DNA of 7,824 bases from an archaeon (GCA_021822995.1 JAKAPN010000045.1:1-7824), one strand, 5' to 3'; shown: positions 1 through 6,825, counted from the stretch's first letter. Translations and numbers: made by a program. Notes: generated from the letters alone by a model not told the origin.

Positions 1-29
1 TGGCATCAGAAAGGGACAAACGATGGATC

Positions 30-401
30 ATGCAGCTCGACCTCGAGACTCTGCAGGAGTTCGTCTGGCCGTTGTTCATCGGGTTCGTGTGCCTGACTTT
101 CCTGGATGTCTACACCACGACCCTGGCGTTCAACTTCGGCCCTCTGTTCCACGAAGAGAACCCCCTCGCGGCTGCGCTGTTCAACTTGCAGTTTCGGGGC
201 TACCTTCTCGCTTTGGCCTTCAAGTATCTCCCAATGCTGCCGCTGTTCTACCTCGTGTTCATACAAGACAAGACTGGAAAGCACGAAGTGCAGGTCAAGA
301 CGCTGAAGCTTGCGGGGCTGGTCACACTGGCGGGGGCTGATCTGTTCTTGTTCTACGTGGTAGGAATCAACAATTTGCATGCTTTACTCTTCGCGCCATG
401 A
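30..401 (+). CDS. Small three-helix membrane protein, DUF5658-like (start uncertain)
   Basis: A 123-residue hydrophobic protein with three predicted membrane helices at about residues 13-34, 56-78 and 93-113. Helix 1 ends in a D26-x3-T30 pattern, followed by a loop containing H41-E-E-N-P45. An Asp near the end of helix 1 followed by a Glu-Asn-Pro loop recalls the small DUF5658-type membrane proteins, whose function is unknown; the match is from memory of the pattern only. I see no catalytic motif. The ATG at 30 is the first in frame, but the frame stays open back to base 3 with no stop, so the true start could lie outside the window. No clear Shine-Dalgarno or TATA box is visible in the 29 bases available. 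It lies about 105 bases upstream of the pilin on the same strand, but the pilin has its own promoter, so an operon is not needed. Confidence 0.7.
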   Translation: MQLDLETLQEFVWPLFIGFVCLTFLDVYTTTLAFNFGPLFHEENPLAAALFNLQFRGYLLALAFKYLPMLPLFYLVFIQDKTGKHEVQVKTLKLAGLVTLAGADLFLFYVVGINNLHALLFAP

Positions 402-428
402 AGAGTTTGGGCGTTCCTCCCGTTTCTT

Positions 429-443
429 GCTATAATAATATAG
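429..443 (+). promoter_or_regulatory. AT-rich distal TATA-like element
   Basis: The run ctataataatatag is strongly AT-rich in an otherwise balanced region. It sits about 65-75 bases before the pilin ATG. It could be a second, upstream promoter giving a leadered transcript, or simply the AT-rich spacer after the preceding gene. The element at 474-483 is better placed for the pilin. Confidence 0.35.
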
Positions 444-473
444 ACTTCAGACACTAATTGTTGATACACAATT

Positions 474-483
474 CTTATTTAAG
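474..483 (+). promoter_or_regulatory. TATA box for pilin gene, leaderless geometry
   Basis: The sequence cttatttaag matches the archaeal TATA-box type (TTTA/TTAA core). Its centre is about 28 bases before the ATG at 506, which is the usual distance from TATA box to transcription start in archaea. Transcription would therefore begin at or within a few bases of the A of the ATG, giving a leaderless mRNA. This fits the absence of a good Shine-Dalgarno just upstream, and it supports the ATG at 506 over the in-frame TTG at 458, which lies upstream of the box. Confidence 0.6.
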
Positions 484-505
484 CGGCCGGAAGGGTCTGA
501 GTAAC

Positions 506-946
506 ATGCAGATAACGAACGTCAAAGGAAGAAAAGCAATCTCACCAGTCATAGCTACAGTCATCCTCATTGCCATCACACTAATCGCAGCCATCGCAAT
601 CGCAGGGTTCGTGTTCGGTTTGTTCGGGAGTTTCACGTCTTCGGCGAGGGTCTCAGGGTCGGCCACGTGTACGACCACAGCGGGTAGTCCTGCTGCAACA
701 TGTACTCTCAGCATGAGCAACACCGGAACTGCGGCAACCACCATTACCGCTGTAACCATAACCTACGGGTCCGCCACGAACGCCGTCGTGTCTGTAGGCA
801 CTACTACTAACATACCGGCAGGCGTTAGCACTACGGTGACAGGAACATACCCAACTGCTGTCACCAGCACTTCCGGCGAGTCATTCCTGATCACAGTGTC
901 TCTCGCCAACGGCGGACAGGTACCAATCAGCGGCACATTCTCATAG
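506..946 (+). CDS. Archaeal type IV pilin-like protein with class III signal peptide
   Basis: A 146-residue secreted filament subunit. Residues 1-11 (MQITNVKGRKA) are a short positively charged leader. Residues 12-19 (ISPVIATV) begin the hallmark archaeal pilin motif, and a hydrophobic helix runs to about residue 40. The archaeal prepilin peptidase (PibD/FlaK type) should cut between A11 and I12; the helix then packs in the filament core. The rest is an extracellular beta-type domain of about 105 residues in which about 42% are Ser or Thr and charged residues are almost absent. C55 and C66 could form a disulphide. There is no N-x-S/T sequon. The upstream TTG at 458 is rejected as the start because it lies before the TATA box and would place 16 extra residues ahead of the leader. 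The gene stands alone between its own promoter and terminator; no pilus ATPase or platform protein is in the window. An adhesion pilin is more likely than an archaellin, since no archaellum genes are adjacent. Confidence 0.9.
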   Translation: MQITNVKGRKAISPVIATVILIAITLIAAIAIAGFVFGLFGSFTSSARVSGSATCTTTAGSPAATCTLSMSNTGTAATTITAVTITYGSATNAVVSVGTTTNIPAGVSTTVTGTYPTAVTSTSGESFLITVSLANGGQVPISGTFS

Positions 947-987
947 AATCACCCACGATACCAGCATCATAGGCACCAATATTCGGG

Positions 988-1024
988 CGTCCGTTTAGAA
1001 GGAATGGGGCGCCCGGACGTTTTT
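988..1024 (+). terminator. Hairpin plus U-tract terminator after pilin
   Basis: CGTCCG at 988-993 pairs with CGGACG at 1014-1019, and five T residues follow immediately (1020-1024). GGGCG (985-989) can alternatively pair with CGCCC (1010-1014), so the two arms offer competing stems. The loop is about 20 bases. It lies 41 bases after the pilin stop. Archaeal termination depends mostly on the U-tract, so the stem may be secondary. Confidence 0.5.
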
Positions 1025-1304
1025 CTGTTATTCTCGTCGGTATGGTCGTTAATACAGTGAAAAGGGCGCATACGAATTCGGTTTATCGTTGTTTTCGTCC
1101 AGTCGCAACGAGGCGAGCGCATCACAGGACATCCCGTCCAGTCCGAAGGCCCCTACACTGGGCTTGACCACCGTAGCTAGTGCCCTTGGCGAGCTACCCT
1201 CACCCGCGCATGAGCTAGGGCAAGGCTCACTCAGTCCAAAGGTGCCAGTGCGAGAAGGGTGCTCTTTTCCCTGTAACACCTGTAACCTTCGCAAGATGGC
1301 CAAG
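1025..1304. other. Gene-free stretch between pilin terminator and GT-C gene
   Basis: I find no supportable gene here. One frame on each strand stays open across most of the stretch, but both translations are rich in Arg, Ser and Pro, show no recognisable domain, and extend into the reliable GT-C gene on the other side. A small tandem repeat, cctgtaaca/cctgtaacc, lies at 1270-1287, just past the 3' end of the GT-C gene. The stretch could hold decayed coding sequence or the 3' untranslated region of the minus-strand operon. Confidence 0.4.
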
Positions 1305-2531
1305 TCAATTGGGTGTGTGCGCCGCAGGCGACGGGTTGAGGCTGGCCTCTGCCGAGAGCGCAGGGCTTCTGTCTTCCGTCGAATCGAGAGCCACAATCAC
1401 GACAAGTATCGTCACGAGAGGGAGGACTGATTGGAACGGACCGAGGGGGGTGAGCAGCGCGAGCGCTCCTCCGGTGACCACGACGACCCAGGAAAGCCAC
1501 GACCTGGGCGACGCATACAGCAGTGCCCAAGCAGGCACGAGGTAGTACCTGTAGAGAGGGTGCACCAGCAATGAGAAGGCGAACAAGAAGGCGACTATCG
1601 AATACGCAGAGGCGACCTCGAGAATGCCGCTTTCACGCCTTAAGACGAAGATGGCTGGGAGCAGAAGTATCAGGAGGGGTACTGTGATGAGCGGGCTCAA
1701 CCAGTCTATCAGGTTTATCGAGAAGGAGAGGACCGGGTTAGGGTACGTGATGGTGAGTGTCTGCAGCGTACTCGAAGAAACCGAAGTCAGATTGGCTCGG
1801 GCACCAGTTGTGGCCTGGGTAACAAATTGAACAGGGTTGGGCAGGAACCCATAGCTGATTGAGCCGAGGTAGTTGATGGGCGCCAGGATTAGGAACGGCA
1901 GGGAGAAGGCGAAGAAGATTGCGACGAACGCTCCAGCTCCTTTCAGCACTGCGCGCCTGTCGTTCTTCAGACCCCAAAGCAGATAGACCGGAAGGATGAA
2001 TATCGCCTCCTGCTTGACCAGGAACGCGACGGCGAAGGTTGCCCAGGACGGCGTCAGCCTGTCTTCGTACAGGAGGTAGACGCTGAGGAGCATGAAGAAC
2101 GCCACAGGCTGGCTGCTGAACCAGAGGTACCCCTCCTCGAAGAGCATGAGGGGGGAGAGCGCGTATCCGATTCCCGCCAGAGCTGCCACCCTCCCGCCCG
2201 CCTTCTTGCCGACTATCAGGTACACGAGTGGCGCCGTGGCCGCGTCGGCGAGCACGATAGGGATGGCAGCGGCGTGTATCCCTCCGATGGCGTAGAATGG
2301 GTAGAGCAGGTAGAGGAACAAAGGCGTGTAAGAGTAACCGAAATCCCTGTACGGGATCAACCCTTGGCCTAATGACCCGAGTTGTCCGCCGTAATAGTAG
2401 TAGAAGTCGTCCCAGACCCTGACTGTGAAAAGCCCCGGAATCGGGTGTATCCCGTAAGCTACCTGCAGCAGCGAAGCGACGAGCCTAGCGCAAGTCGCGA
2501 TGGCGAGAATGTAAATTGCTGTTCTTCGCAT
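1305..2531 (-). CDS. GT-C-type membrane glycosyltransferase (GT39/GT87-like)
   Basis: A 408-residue multi-spanning membrane protein, with roughly ten hydrophobic segments. After the first helix (about 5-25), the first extracellular loop carries W40-D-D42, the acidic motif expected for GT-C enzymes that use polyprenyl-phosphate sugars. Then come P60-Y-R-D-F64 and Y68-T-P70 leading into the second helix, a pattern common to GT39 and DUF2029/GT87-like mannosyl- and arabinosyltransferases. K173-Q-E175 before a helix and R328-Y-Y330 near P333 also fit this group. The C-terminal tail (about 382-408) is polar. By family, it should transfer a sugar from a lipid-phosphate carrier to a glycan or protein on the outer face; donor and acceptor cannot be told. 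The start is the only Met before helix 1. It overlaps the upstream GT2 by 47 bases, suggesting translational coupling and co-transcription. Confidence 0.85.
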   Translation of the reverse strand: MRRTAIYILAIATCARLVASLLQVAYGIHPIPGLFTVRVWDDFYYYYGGQLGSLGQGLIPYRDFGYSYTPLFLYLLYPFYAIGGIHAAAIPIVLADAATAPLVYLIVGKKAGGRVAALAGIGYALSPLMLFEEGYLWFSSQPVAFFMLLSVYLLYEDRLTPSWATFAVAFLVKQEAIFILPVYLLWGLKNDRRAVLKGAGAFVAIFFAFSLPFLILAPINYLGSISYGFLPNPVQFVTQATTGARANLTSVSSSTLQTLTITYPNPVLSFSINLIDWLSPLITVPLLILLLPAIFVLRRESGILEVASAYSIVAFLFAFSLLVHPLYRYYLVPAWALLYASPRSWLSWVVVVTGGALALLTPLGPFQSVLPLVTILVVIVALDSTEDRSPALSAEASLNPSPAAHTPN

Positions 2532-3468
2532 ATGTTGTAACCCAGCGGCGGGCTCTGGCCATTGCTTCAGGGTTTCGAGAATCCCGCCACGCGAGCAACC
2601 TGCACACGAACTCTATCGCGACGGCTGGGACCAACCAGGGCAGGCGGCCCGGCTTCTCCTTCAGGCTCCATGGGATTGCGACACGGAGGGACGCGAAGTC
2701 CATGCTCGGAGCCGTGCTTCTCGGGTAGATCAGGTGTCCGGTAATCATCCTCCTCCTTCTCTCTATGATGTGTCCAATTGAAGAAGAGGAATCAAATAGG
2801 GCGTAGGAGCTTGAAACGAAGACGGTACGCAGCCCCGCTTTTCGCAGCAGGATGCTCACCTGCTCGTCATCGTTTATCGCTCCGACGACTTTCGTGATGG
2901 GTTCTAACCTGAAGGCGTGCATCACGCCACCCGTGTGGCATGTTCCATTCCTAGCCATCTGGGCCCTCTTCCCATGGTTTAGGAGGGACCAGATTAATTC
3001 GTCAACAGATGTGGAGACGTTGCGGGGCCCGACGGGTATCTGCCATACTGATGCTCCCCCGACATCCGGTTGCGAAAGCACCGTTAGGAGGTCTTGGACC
3101 GCCCGCGGACTCGGAATCGTGTCTGCGTCAATCTGGACTATGCTACTGTATCCTCGTTCTCTGGCGAAGTCGATTGCCTCCTGAAATGAAGCTGTTTTAC
3201 CATACCTCTCGGGATGAATTATCAAGGTCGCCCCATATCGGGTGGCCATCTCACCGGTCATGTCGGTGCTTCCATCGTCCACGACCAGTACATCGCGGTT
3301 GCTTACAAGAGGGAGTAGCTCCGGCAGGGTCTTCACTTCGTTGTAGGCACAGACAACAAGGAGCAGGGGTTTCGCGGCCCTCTCACGTCCACGCGGATTT
3401 TGCGATGACTCCATCCACCCGGCCGTGTCACATCCCTGACTCTTTACCATTATGGATTTGAGTTTCAT
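2485..3468 (-). CDS. Family 2 glycosyltransferase
   Basis: Numbered from the ATG at 3468, this is a 327-residue GT-A fold enzyme. V38-V-C-A-Y-N-E44 begins the nucleotide-binding strand, V62-V-D-D-G-S-T-D69 follows, and Q112-I-D-A-D-T117 holds the metal-binding D-x-D. D200-D-E-Q203 is in the position of the catalytic acidic (ED) motif, and E236-R-R-R-R-M-I-T-G-H245 resembles the Q/R-x-x-R-W/H region of processive or lipid-acceptor GT2 enzymes. A hydrophobic stretch at about 276-295 may anchor the C-terminus to the membrane. By family it transfers a sugar from a nucleotide-sugar (or to a lipid phosphate) on the cytoplasmic face. Start choice: a GTG at 3528 is in frame upstream, but the ATG at 3468 has AAGGT seven bases ahead as a possible ribosome site, and the conserved domain begins only at residue 34; ATGs at 3450 and 3414 are also possible. 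The next gene, the GT-C enzyme, starts inside its 3' end. It could supply the polyprenyl-phosphate sugar used by that partner, as DPM-type GT2 enzymes do, but this is inference. Confidence 0.88.
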   Translation of the reverse strand: MKLKSIMVKSQGCDTAGWMESSQNPRGRERAAKPLLLVVCAYNEVKTLPELLPLVSNRDVLVVDDGSTDMTGEMATRYGATLIIHPERYGKTASFQEAIDFARERGYSSIVQIDADTIPSPRAVQDLLTVLSQPDVGGASVWQIPVGPRNVSTSVDELIWSLLNHGKRAQMARNGTCHTGGVMHAFRLEPITKVVGAINDDEQVSILLRKAGLRTVFVSSSYALFDSSSSIGHIIERRRRMITGHLIYPRSTAPSMDFASLRVAIPWSLKEKPGRLPWLVPAVAIEFVCRLLAWRDSRNPEAMARARRWVTTYAKNSNLHSRHRDLR

Positions 3469-3566
3469 AATGCTAACCTTATTGTCAATCCAGATATCAT
3501 GTCTGTCCAGGAATGCTTCAAGTAACACACTTCTTATCGTAAAGTTACATCGGAGCGACTTACTGG

Positions 3567-3715
3567 ATGGCTAGAATTGTTCTCTCCTATGACGACCAAG
3601 CGCCAAGGAGGGACAGGAAAAGGTCCACCTCGGCTTCGTCGAGGTTGTAAAGGAAATGGGCTTTGGGGCCATGCTTGTCACGACCATGCCTCCTGCCCGG
3701 AAGAGCATCAGTAGT
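3567..3715 (+). pseudogene. Frameshifted N-terminal fragment of a GT4 glycosyltransferase
   Basis: From the ATG at 3567 the translation reads MARIVLSYDD. Shifting to the frame of base 3656 somewhere between 3594 and 3616, it continues ...G-Q-E-K-V-H-L-G-F-V... to M-P-P-A-R-K-S-I-S-S. Joined, these 50 residues align with no gap to residues 1-50 of the intact GT4 at 5707-6825 (MARVVVFHTN... GGGERVCLGF ... LVTMVPP), with 19 identities by my count: MAR, V5, G16, E18, V20, LGF, K29, G32, LVT, PP, I48 and S50. Unshifted, the first frame stops at 3648-3650. Similarity ends near 3715, where the sequence runs into the methyltransferase region, so the gene has lost about 320 residues as well as its frame. 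It is most likely a dead paralogue or relic of a former GT4 gene in the same locus. Confidence 0.75.
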
Positions 3716-3748
3716 TGTCACACTTTATCTCTGCAACCTGCTGAGCAT

Positions 3749-4528
3749 ATGACGTCTGGCGTCATGGGTAAAGTAACAATGAAATCCAGTCCGGCTAGCG
3801 TGCTCAAGAATGCCCATCGCTACTTGGTCATGGCGGCGATGAGGACGCCGTTCCGGGACCACGCCACCAAAGTTGCAGTGTCGAAGGTTCGATCAAGCAT
3901 ACCCAAGCTCAGTAGTGTCAATGACATGCTCGACTTCGTTGTGGAGCCATTGTGCACGGGAATCAGCATTTCACCTCTTCAGATACGAGAAGAAATAGCA
4001 TCGTTCCTGGAAATACTGCTTTCTCATCCGCCAAGGTATGTGCTCGAAATAGGGACCGCAACAGGAGGGACGCTATTCCTTTTTGCGCAAGTCGCTTCTC
4101 GTGACGCCACCATCGTCAGCGTGGACATGTCTGGAGGGCCCTACGGAGGCGGCTATCCAGAGTGGAAGATCCCGCTATACAGGTCGTTCGCGAGATTCCC
4201 GGAACAGAGAATAGGTTTGCTCAGGGAAGATTCACACAATTTGCAGACAGTAGAAAAGGTCCGGAATCTGCTCGAGAACAACAGACTTGACTTTCTTTTT
4301 ATTGATGGTGACCACACTTATGTTGGCGTCAAGAAGGACTTCGAGATGTATTCCCCTCTCGTGAGAAAAGGAGGAATGATTGCGCTTCACGACATTGTCC
4401 CGCACCCACCCAGTACTCGTTGCGAAGTCGATAGGCTATGGAATGAAATCAAGAGGGACCACGAGTACACAGAGATTGTAAATGACTGGAACCAGGAATG
4501 GGGCGGCATAGGTGTGTTGGGCGCCTAA
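3749..4528 (+). CDS. Class I SAM-dependent methyltransferase, Methyltransf_24/CmcI-like
   Basis: Numbered from the ATG at 3749, a 259-residue Rossmann methyltransferase. Motif I is Y97-V-L-E-I-G-T-A-T-G-G107, which binds S-adenosylmethionine. S124-V-D-M127 is the acidic residue at the end of strand 2 that holds the ribose. F184-I-D-G-D-H189 followed by T-Y-x-G-V is the signature of the Methyltransf_24 and cephalosporin-hydroxylase-like families, with the acidic residues and His in the place of a metal site. G208-G-M-I-A-L-H-D-I216 closes the core. Such enzymes in glycan clusters commonly O-methylate sugars; that role here comes from context. Start choice: the frame is open upstream to an ATG at 3656, but those first residues are the tail of the GT4 remnant. 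ctttatct at 3723-3730 is a weak TATA-like element about 22 bases before 3749; ATGs at 3764 and 3779 are alternatives. The following GT2 begins 54 bases after the stop. Confidence 0.82.
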   Translation: MTSGVMGKVTMKSSPASVLKNAHRYLVMAAMRTPFRDHATKVAVSKVRSSIPKLSSVNDMLDFVVEPLCTGISISPLQIREEIASFLEILLSHPPRYVLEIGTATGGTLFLFAQVASRDATIVSVDMSGGPYGGGYPEWKIPLYRSFARFPEQRIGLLREDSHNLQTVEKVRNLLENNRLDFLFIDGDHTYVGVKKDFEMYSPLVRKGGMIALHDIVPHPPSTRCEVDRLWNEIKRDHEYTEIVNDWNQEWGGIGVLGA

Positions 4529-4582
4529 TACATTGCTCTTGGTGTCTCGGTTGGATTGCTATGTGGAGAAGCCTGGAGCAAA

Positions 4583-5698
4583 ATGCGTTTGAATGAAGAA
4601 CGAATGCACGAGCCGCGGCATGACGCTTGGAGCAGACAGCCAATTGTGGCAAAAGAGGCGCCCCCAGTCTCCATAGTCGTGGTAACGTTCAACGGACGAA
4701 GGCTAGGAGACGTCTTGGATGCATGCTTGGGTTCTCTTCTTGAGACGCGGTATCCTAGCTTTGAAGTCTTGGTCGTGGATAACGGATCCAAAGATAACAC
4801 CGCAGCGTACGTTCATACCCGGTACTCAGACAAGGAGAACCTACACGTGCTCGCCCTGAATTCGAATCTGGGTTTTGGGGGAGGAAGTAATGAAGGCGTG
4901 CGCAAGAGTGACATTCGAGGTGAATTCATCGTTTTCGTTAATCCTGATGTAATAGTCCCTAGAGGGTGGTTAGGGCCCCTCGTTGAAGCGATGCTGAACT
5001 CACCTGCAATAGGCGCTTGCGGCCCAGTAGAACTATCGGCCAGCCACGCATCTATAGATAAAGCGGGTAGCTTTTGCAGCATCGGAGGCGCAACAATCCC
5101 ACTGCACACGGTAGCAAGTTCGGAGCCTTACCAAGTAAGCTACGCCGATGGAGCCTGTCTTATGACACGGAGGTCGATATTTGAGCAATTGTCTGGATTC
5201 AACCAGAAATACTTCCTCTACTACGAAGACACGGACTTCTGTGAACGTCTCTGGTCGTTCGGCTTCGCGTCAGTTGTAGTCCCGTCCTCGAATGTCGTTC
5301 ATCTTGGCGGAACTTCTGTAGATGCGAACAGGCTCCGGCCCAAGGCCCTGTACCACTCTTCGAGAAATGTCTTTTACTATCTTTTCCAGAACAAGATTGC
5401 CAAAGATCTCGTTCCTGCTTTGATGATGGCGCTTTTGCACAATGCTTCCATGGCGGCAGGCGCCATTGTCAGGGGAGAAGTGAAATGCTCCTTATCTATC
5501 ATGAGGGGAACGATTGTAGGGTTTCTAAGTATGAAGCATGGAGTAGCGCGATACGGCCGGAGACCGACCGCCGGTGGACCGCATTTGCCATTATCCTTCG
5601 ACATTTTGTCCATCTTTGACAGAAGGCCGGCCATTCAAAGGGTCATCCAGACTCTGTTATTGCGGCGTGTCGTCGGTTCCGGTGGCAGTCGAGTCTGA
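4583..5698 (+). CDS. Family 2 glycosyltransferase, rhamnosyltransferase (WbbL)-like
   Basis: A 371-residue GT-A glycosyltransferase with the full motif set of the WbbL/rhamnosyltransferase-type GT2 group: V32-V-V-T-F-N-G38 at the nucleotide-binding strand; V64-V-D-N-G-S-K-D-N-T73; N93-S-N-L-G-F-G-G-G101-S-N; N120-P-D-V123 as the D-x-D equivalent; D189-G-A-C-L-M-T195; and G205-F... Y213-Y-E-D-T-D-F-C-E-R222, which holds the catalytic base. H240-L-G-G-T-S245 follows. Residues from about 250 on form a helical C-terminal region with a moderately hydrophobic stretch near 275-295, likely membrane-associated. It should add a deoxysugar or hexose to a lipid-linked glycan in the cytoplasm; the sugar cannot be read from sequence. 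The ATG at 4583 is chosen, with GGAG at 4575-4578 and ggagaa at 4565-4570 upstream; a TTG at 4556 and an ATG at 4604 are alternatives. Probably co-transcribed with the methyltransferase. Confidence 0.9.
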   Translation: MRLNEERMHEPRHDAWSRQPIVAKEAPPVSIVVVTFNGRRLGDVLDACLGSLLETRYPSFEVLVVDNGSKDNTAAYVHTRYSDKENLHVLALNSNLGFGGGSNEGVRKSDIRGEFIVFVNPDVIVPRGWLGPLVEAMLNSPAIGACGPVELSASHASIDKAGSFCSIGGATIPLHTVASSEPYQVSYADGACLMTRRSIFEQLSGFNQKYFLYYEDTDFCERLWSFGFASVVVPSSNVVHLGGTSVDANRLRPKALYHSSRNVFYYLFQNKIAKDLVPALMMALLHNASMAAGAIVRGEVKCSLSIMRGTIVGFLSMKHGVARYGRRPTAGGPHLPLSFDILSIFDRRPAIQRVIQTLLLRRVVGSGGSRV

Positions 5699-5706
5699 AT
5701 GCATCG

Positions 5707-6825
5707 CTAGGACAACCTGATGCTCTTCCGTTCCATAGCTTCAATCAAGACGCCCTTGATTTTCTCAACGAATTGCTCCTTCGTGAAATCCTTGGCTCTC
5801 TGTATCAACTCTTCTCTTGAGCGTTTCGATTTGACAGCCTCGGCGACCATTTCTATTGCCTCTCCTCTAGAGGTGTAGCCATAACCATACTTGCCCCACT
5901 GCAGTACGTCTTCCCACGGTCCTCCAGATTTATGAACAACTGGAACCAGCCCGCTGGCCATTCCTTCGACTACCGCTATGCCAAAGTCCTCAGCTACCAT
6001 GGAGTGAAGATATACCTTGCCACTTGCCATGATTTCACGCAGTGACGAAAGCGAGGCATTCTGCATTAGTCTAACGTTACTCAGGTTCTTTGCCTTGCGA
6101 ATTGCATCGAGTTTTTCGAAATACTTCTGGCTCAGCTCTCCGCTAGACCTTCCAATAATGACGAATGTGAGTCTGTCAAGCGCTTCTGCGACTTCCAAAA
6201 CAAGTTCGTAATTCTTGCCTTCGTCATACCTGCCGCAGGTGACCACGGTGTTGTCACGACTGCTTTTGCTGCAAAGATATGACTCCACGTCAACAGGCGG
6301 GTATGCAACCCGGATTCGCTCTACAAGGGGTTTCAGCCTTCTCATGCAATACGTGCTATTGGTAAGCACGGTCGTGTCCTTGCTTGTTCGAAGGAACAAT
6401 AGCTGAGCAAAATCAAATGGCAGGTAGTACATCCGCTTCCGAATCGGCATGCCCCCTGTCGGTACTCTGAGCAAGCTTGCAGGGGGGGTGTGTTCATACA
6501 CCACGTCGGCTAGGACTGGGAGCCATCTGTACCCAGTGCTGTTGACGGTAATTGTATCAGCATCTCTGAACTGTCCGGAGAAGGAGAACATCAGGAATCT
6601 TCTGTACTTCTCAAATCGTTTGGGCCTGTCGAAGAGGCTAATGACACGATCTGGGATTGTTGCTTCTCCAAAGAAGGAGGCGATTCTTCGCCAGTTCGGT
6701 GGGACCATTGTCACCAACTCGGTTGTATGGCCCAACCCCTTCGCCGCCTTCAAGAACCCTAGGCACACTCTTTCGCCCCCGCCCAGAAGGTTAAGATTCG
6801 TGTGGAATACGACTACTCGAGCCAT
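5707..6825 (-). CDS. Family 4 glycosyltransferase, ALG11-like motifs
   Basis: A 372-residue GT-B enzyme. The N-terminal domain opens with M1-A-R-V-V-V and the glycine-rich acceptor loop G15-G-G-E-R-V20. The C-terminal domain has Y175-P-P-V-D179, G198-R-Y-D-E-G-K-N205 with R199 and K204 placed to bind the donor phosphates, and E279-D-F-G-I-A-V-V-E287-G-M-A-S-G, the E-x7-E motif of retaining GT4 enzymes, followed by S300-G-G-P303. The set GGGERV, YPPVD, F/DFGIxVVExMAxG and SGGP also marks eukaryotic ALG11, the alpha-1,2-mannosyltransferase of the dolichol N-glycan path, so a mannosyl step in a lipid-linked oligosaccharide is a fair guess, no more. The ATG at 6825 has GGTG five bases upstream and matches the N-terminus of the paralogous remnant at 3567; a GTG at 6858 is in frame but unneeded. 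It converges with the GT2, leaving 8 bases between stops. Confidence 0.92.
   Translation of the reverse strand: MARVVVFHTNLNLLGGGERVCLGFLKAAKGLGHTTELVTMVPPNWRRIASFFGEATIPDRVISLFDRPKRFEKYRRFLMFSFSGQFRDADTITVNSTGYRWLPVLADVVYEHTPPASLLRVPTGGMPIRKRMYYLPFDFAQLLFLRTSKDTTVLTNSTYCMRRLKPLVERIRVAYPPVDVESYLCSKSSRDNTVVTCGRYDEGKNYELVLEVAEALDRLTFVIIGRSSGELSQKYFEKLDAIRKAKNLSNVRLMQNASLSSLREIMASGKVYLHSMVAEDFGIAVVEGMASGLVPVVHKSGGPWEDVLQWGKYGYGYTSRGEAIEMVAEAVKSKRSREELIQRAKDFTKEQFVEKIKGVLIEAMERKSIRLS

Noticed and set aside
458..505. Longer pilin start at the TTG at 458
   Set aside because: It lies upstream of the TATA box at 474-483 and adds 16 residues before an otherwise normal class III signal peptide.
1270..1287. 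Tandem repeat cctgtaaca/cctgtaacc as an operator or CRISPR-like unit
   Set aside because: There are only two 9-base copies with no spacer, placed at the 3' end of a gene; this is more likely chance. No CRISPR array is present anywhere in the window.
1049..1430. Overlapping open frames on both strands (minus 1049-1396 and plus 1089-1430)
   Set aside because: Neither translation has a recognisable domain or hydrophobic pattern, both are rich in Arg, Ser and Pro, and both run into the well-supported GT-C gene. A resemblance to a transposon-protein tail was considered, but no zinc-ribbon Cys set or catalytic motif supports it.
3009..3461. Plus-strand open frame of 150 codons opposite the first GT2
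   Set aside because: It is antisense to a gene with complete GT2 motifs; its translation is Arg, Pro and Ser-rich with no domain.
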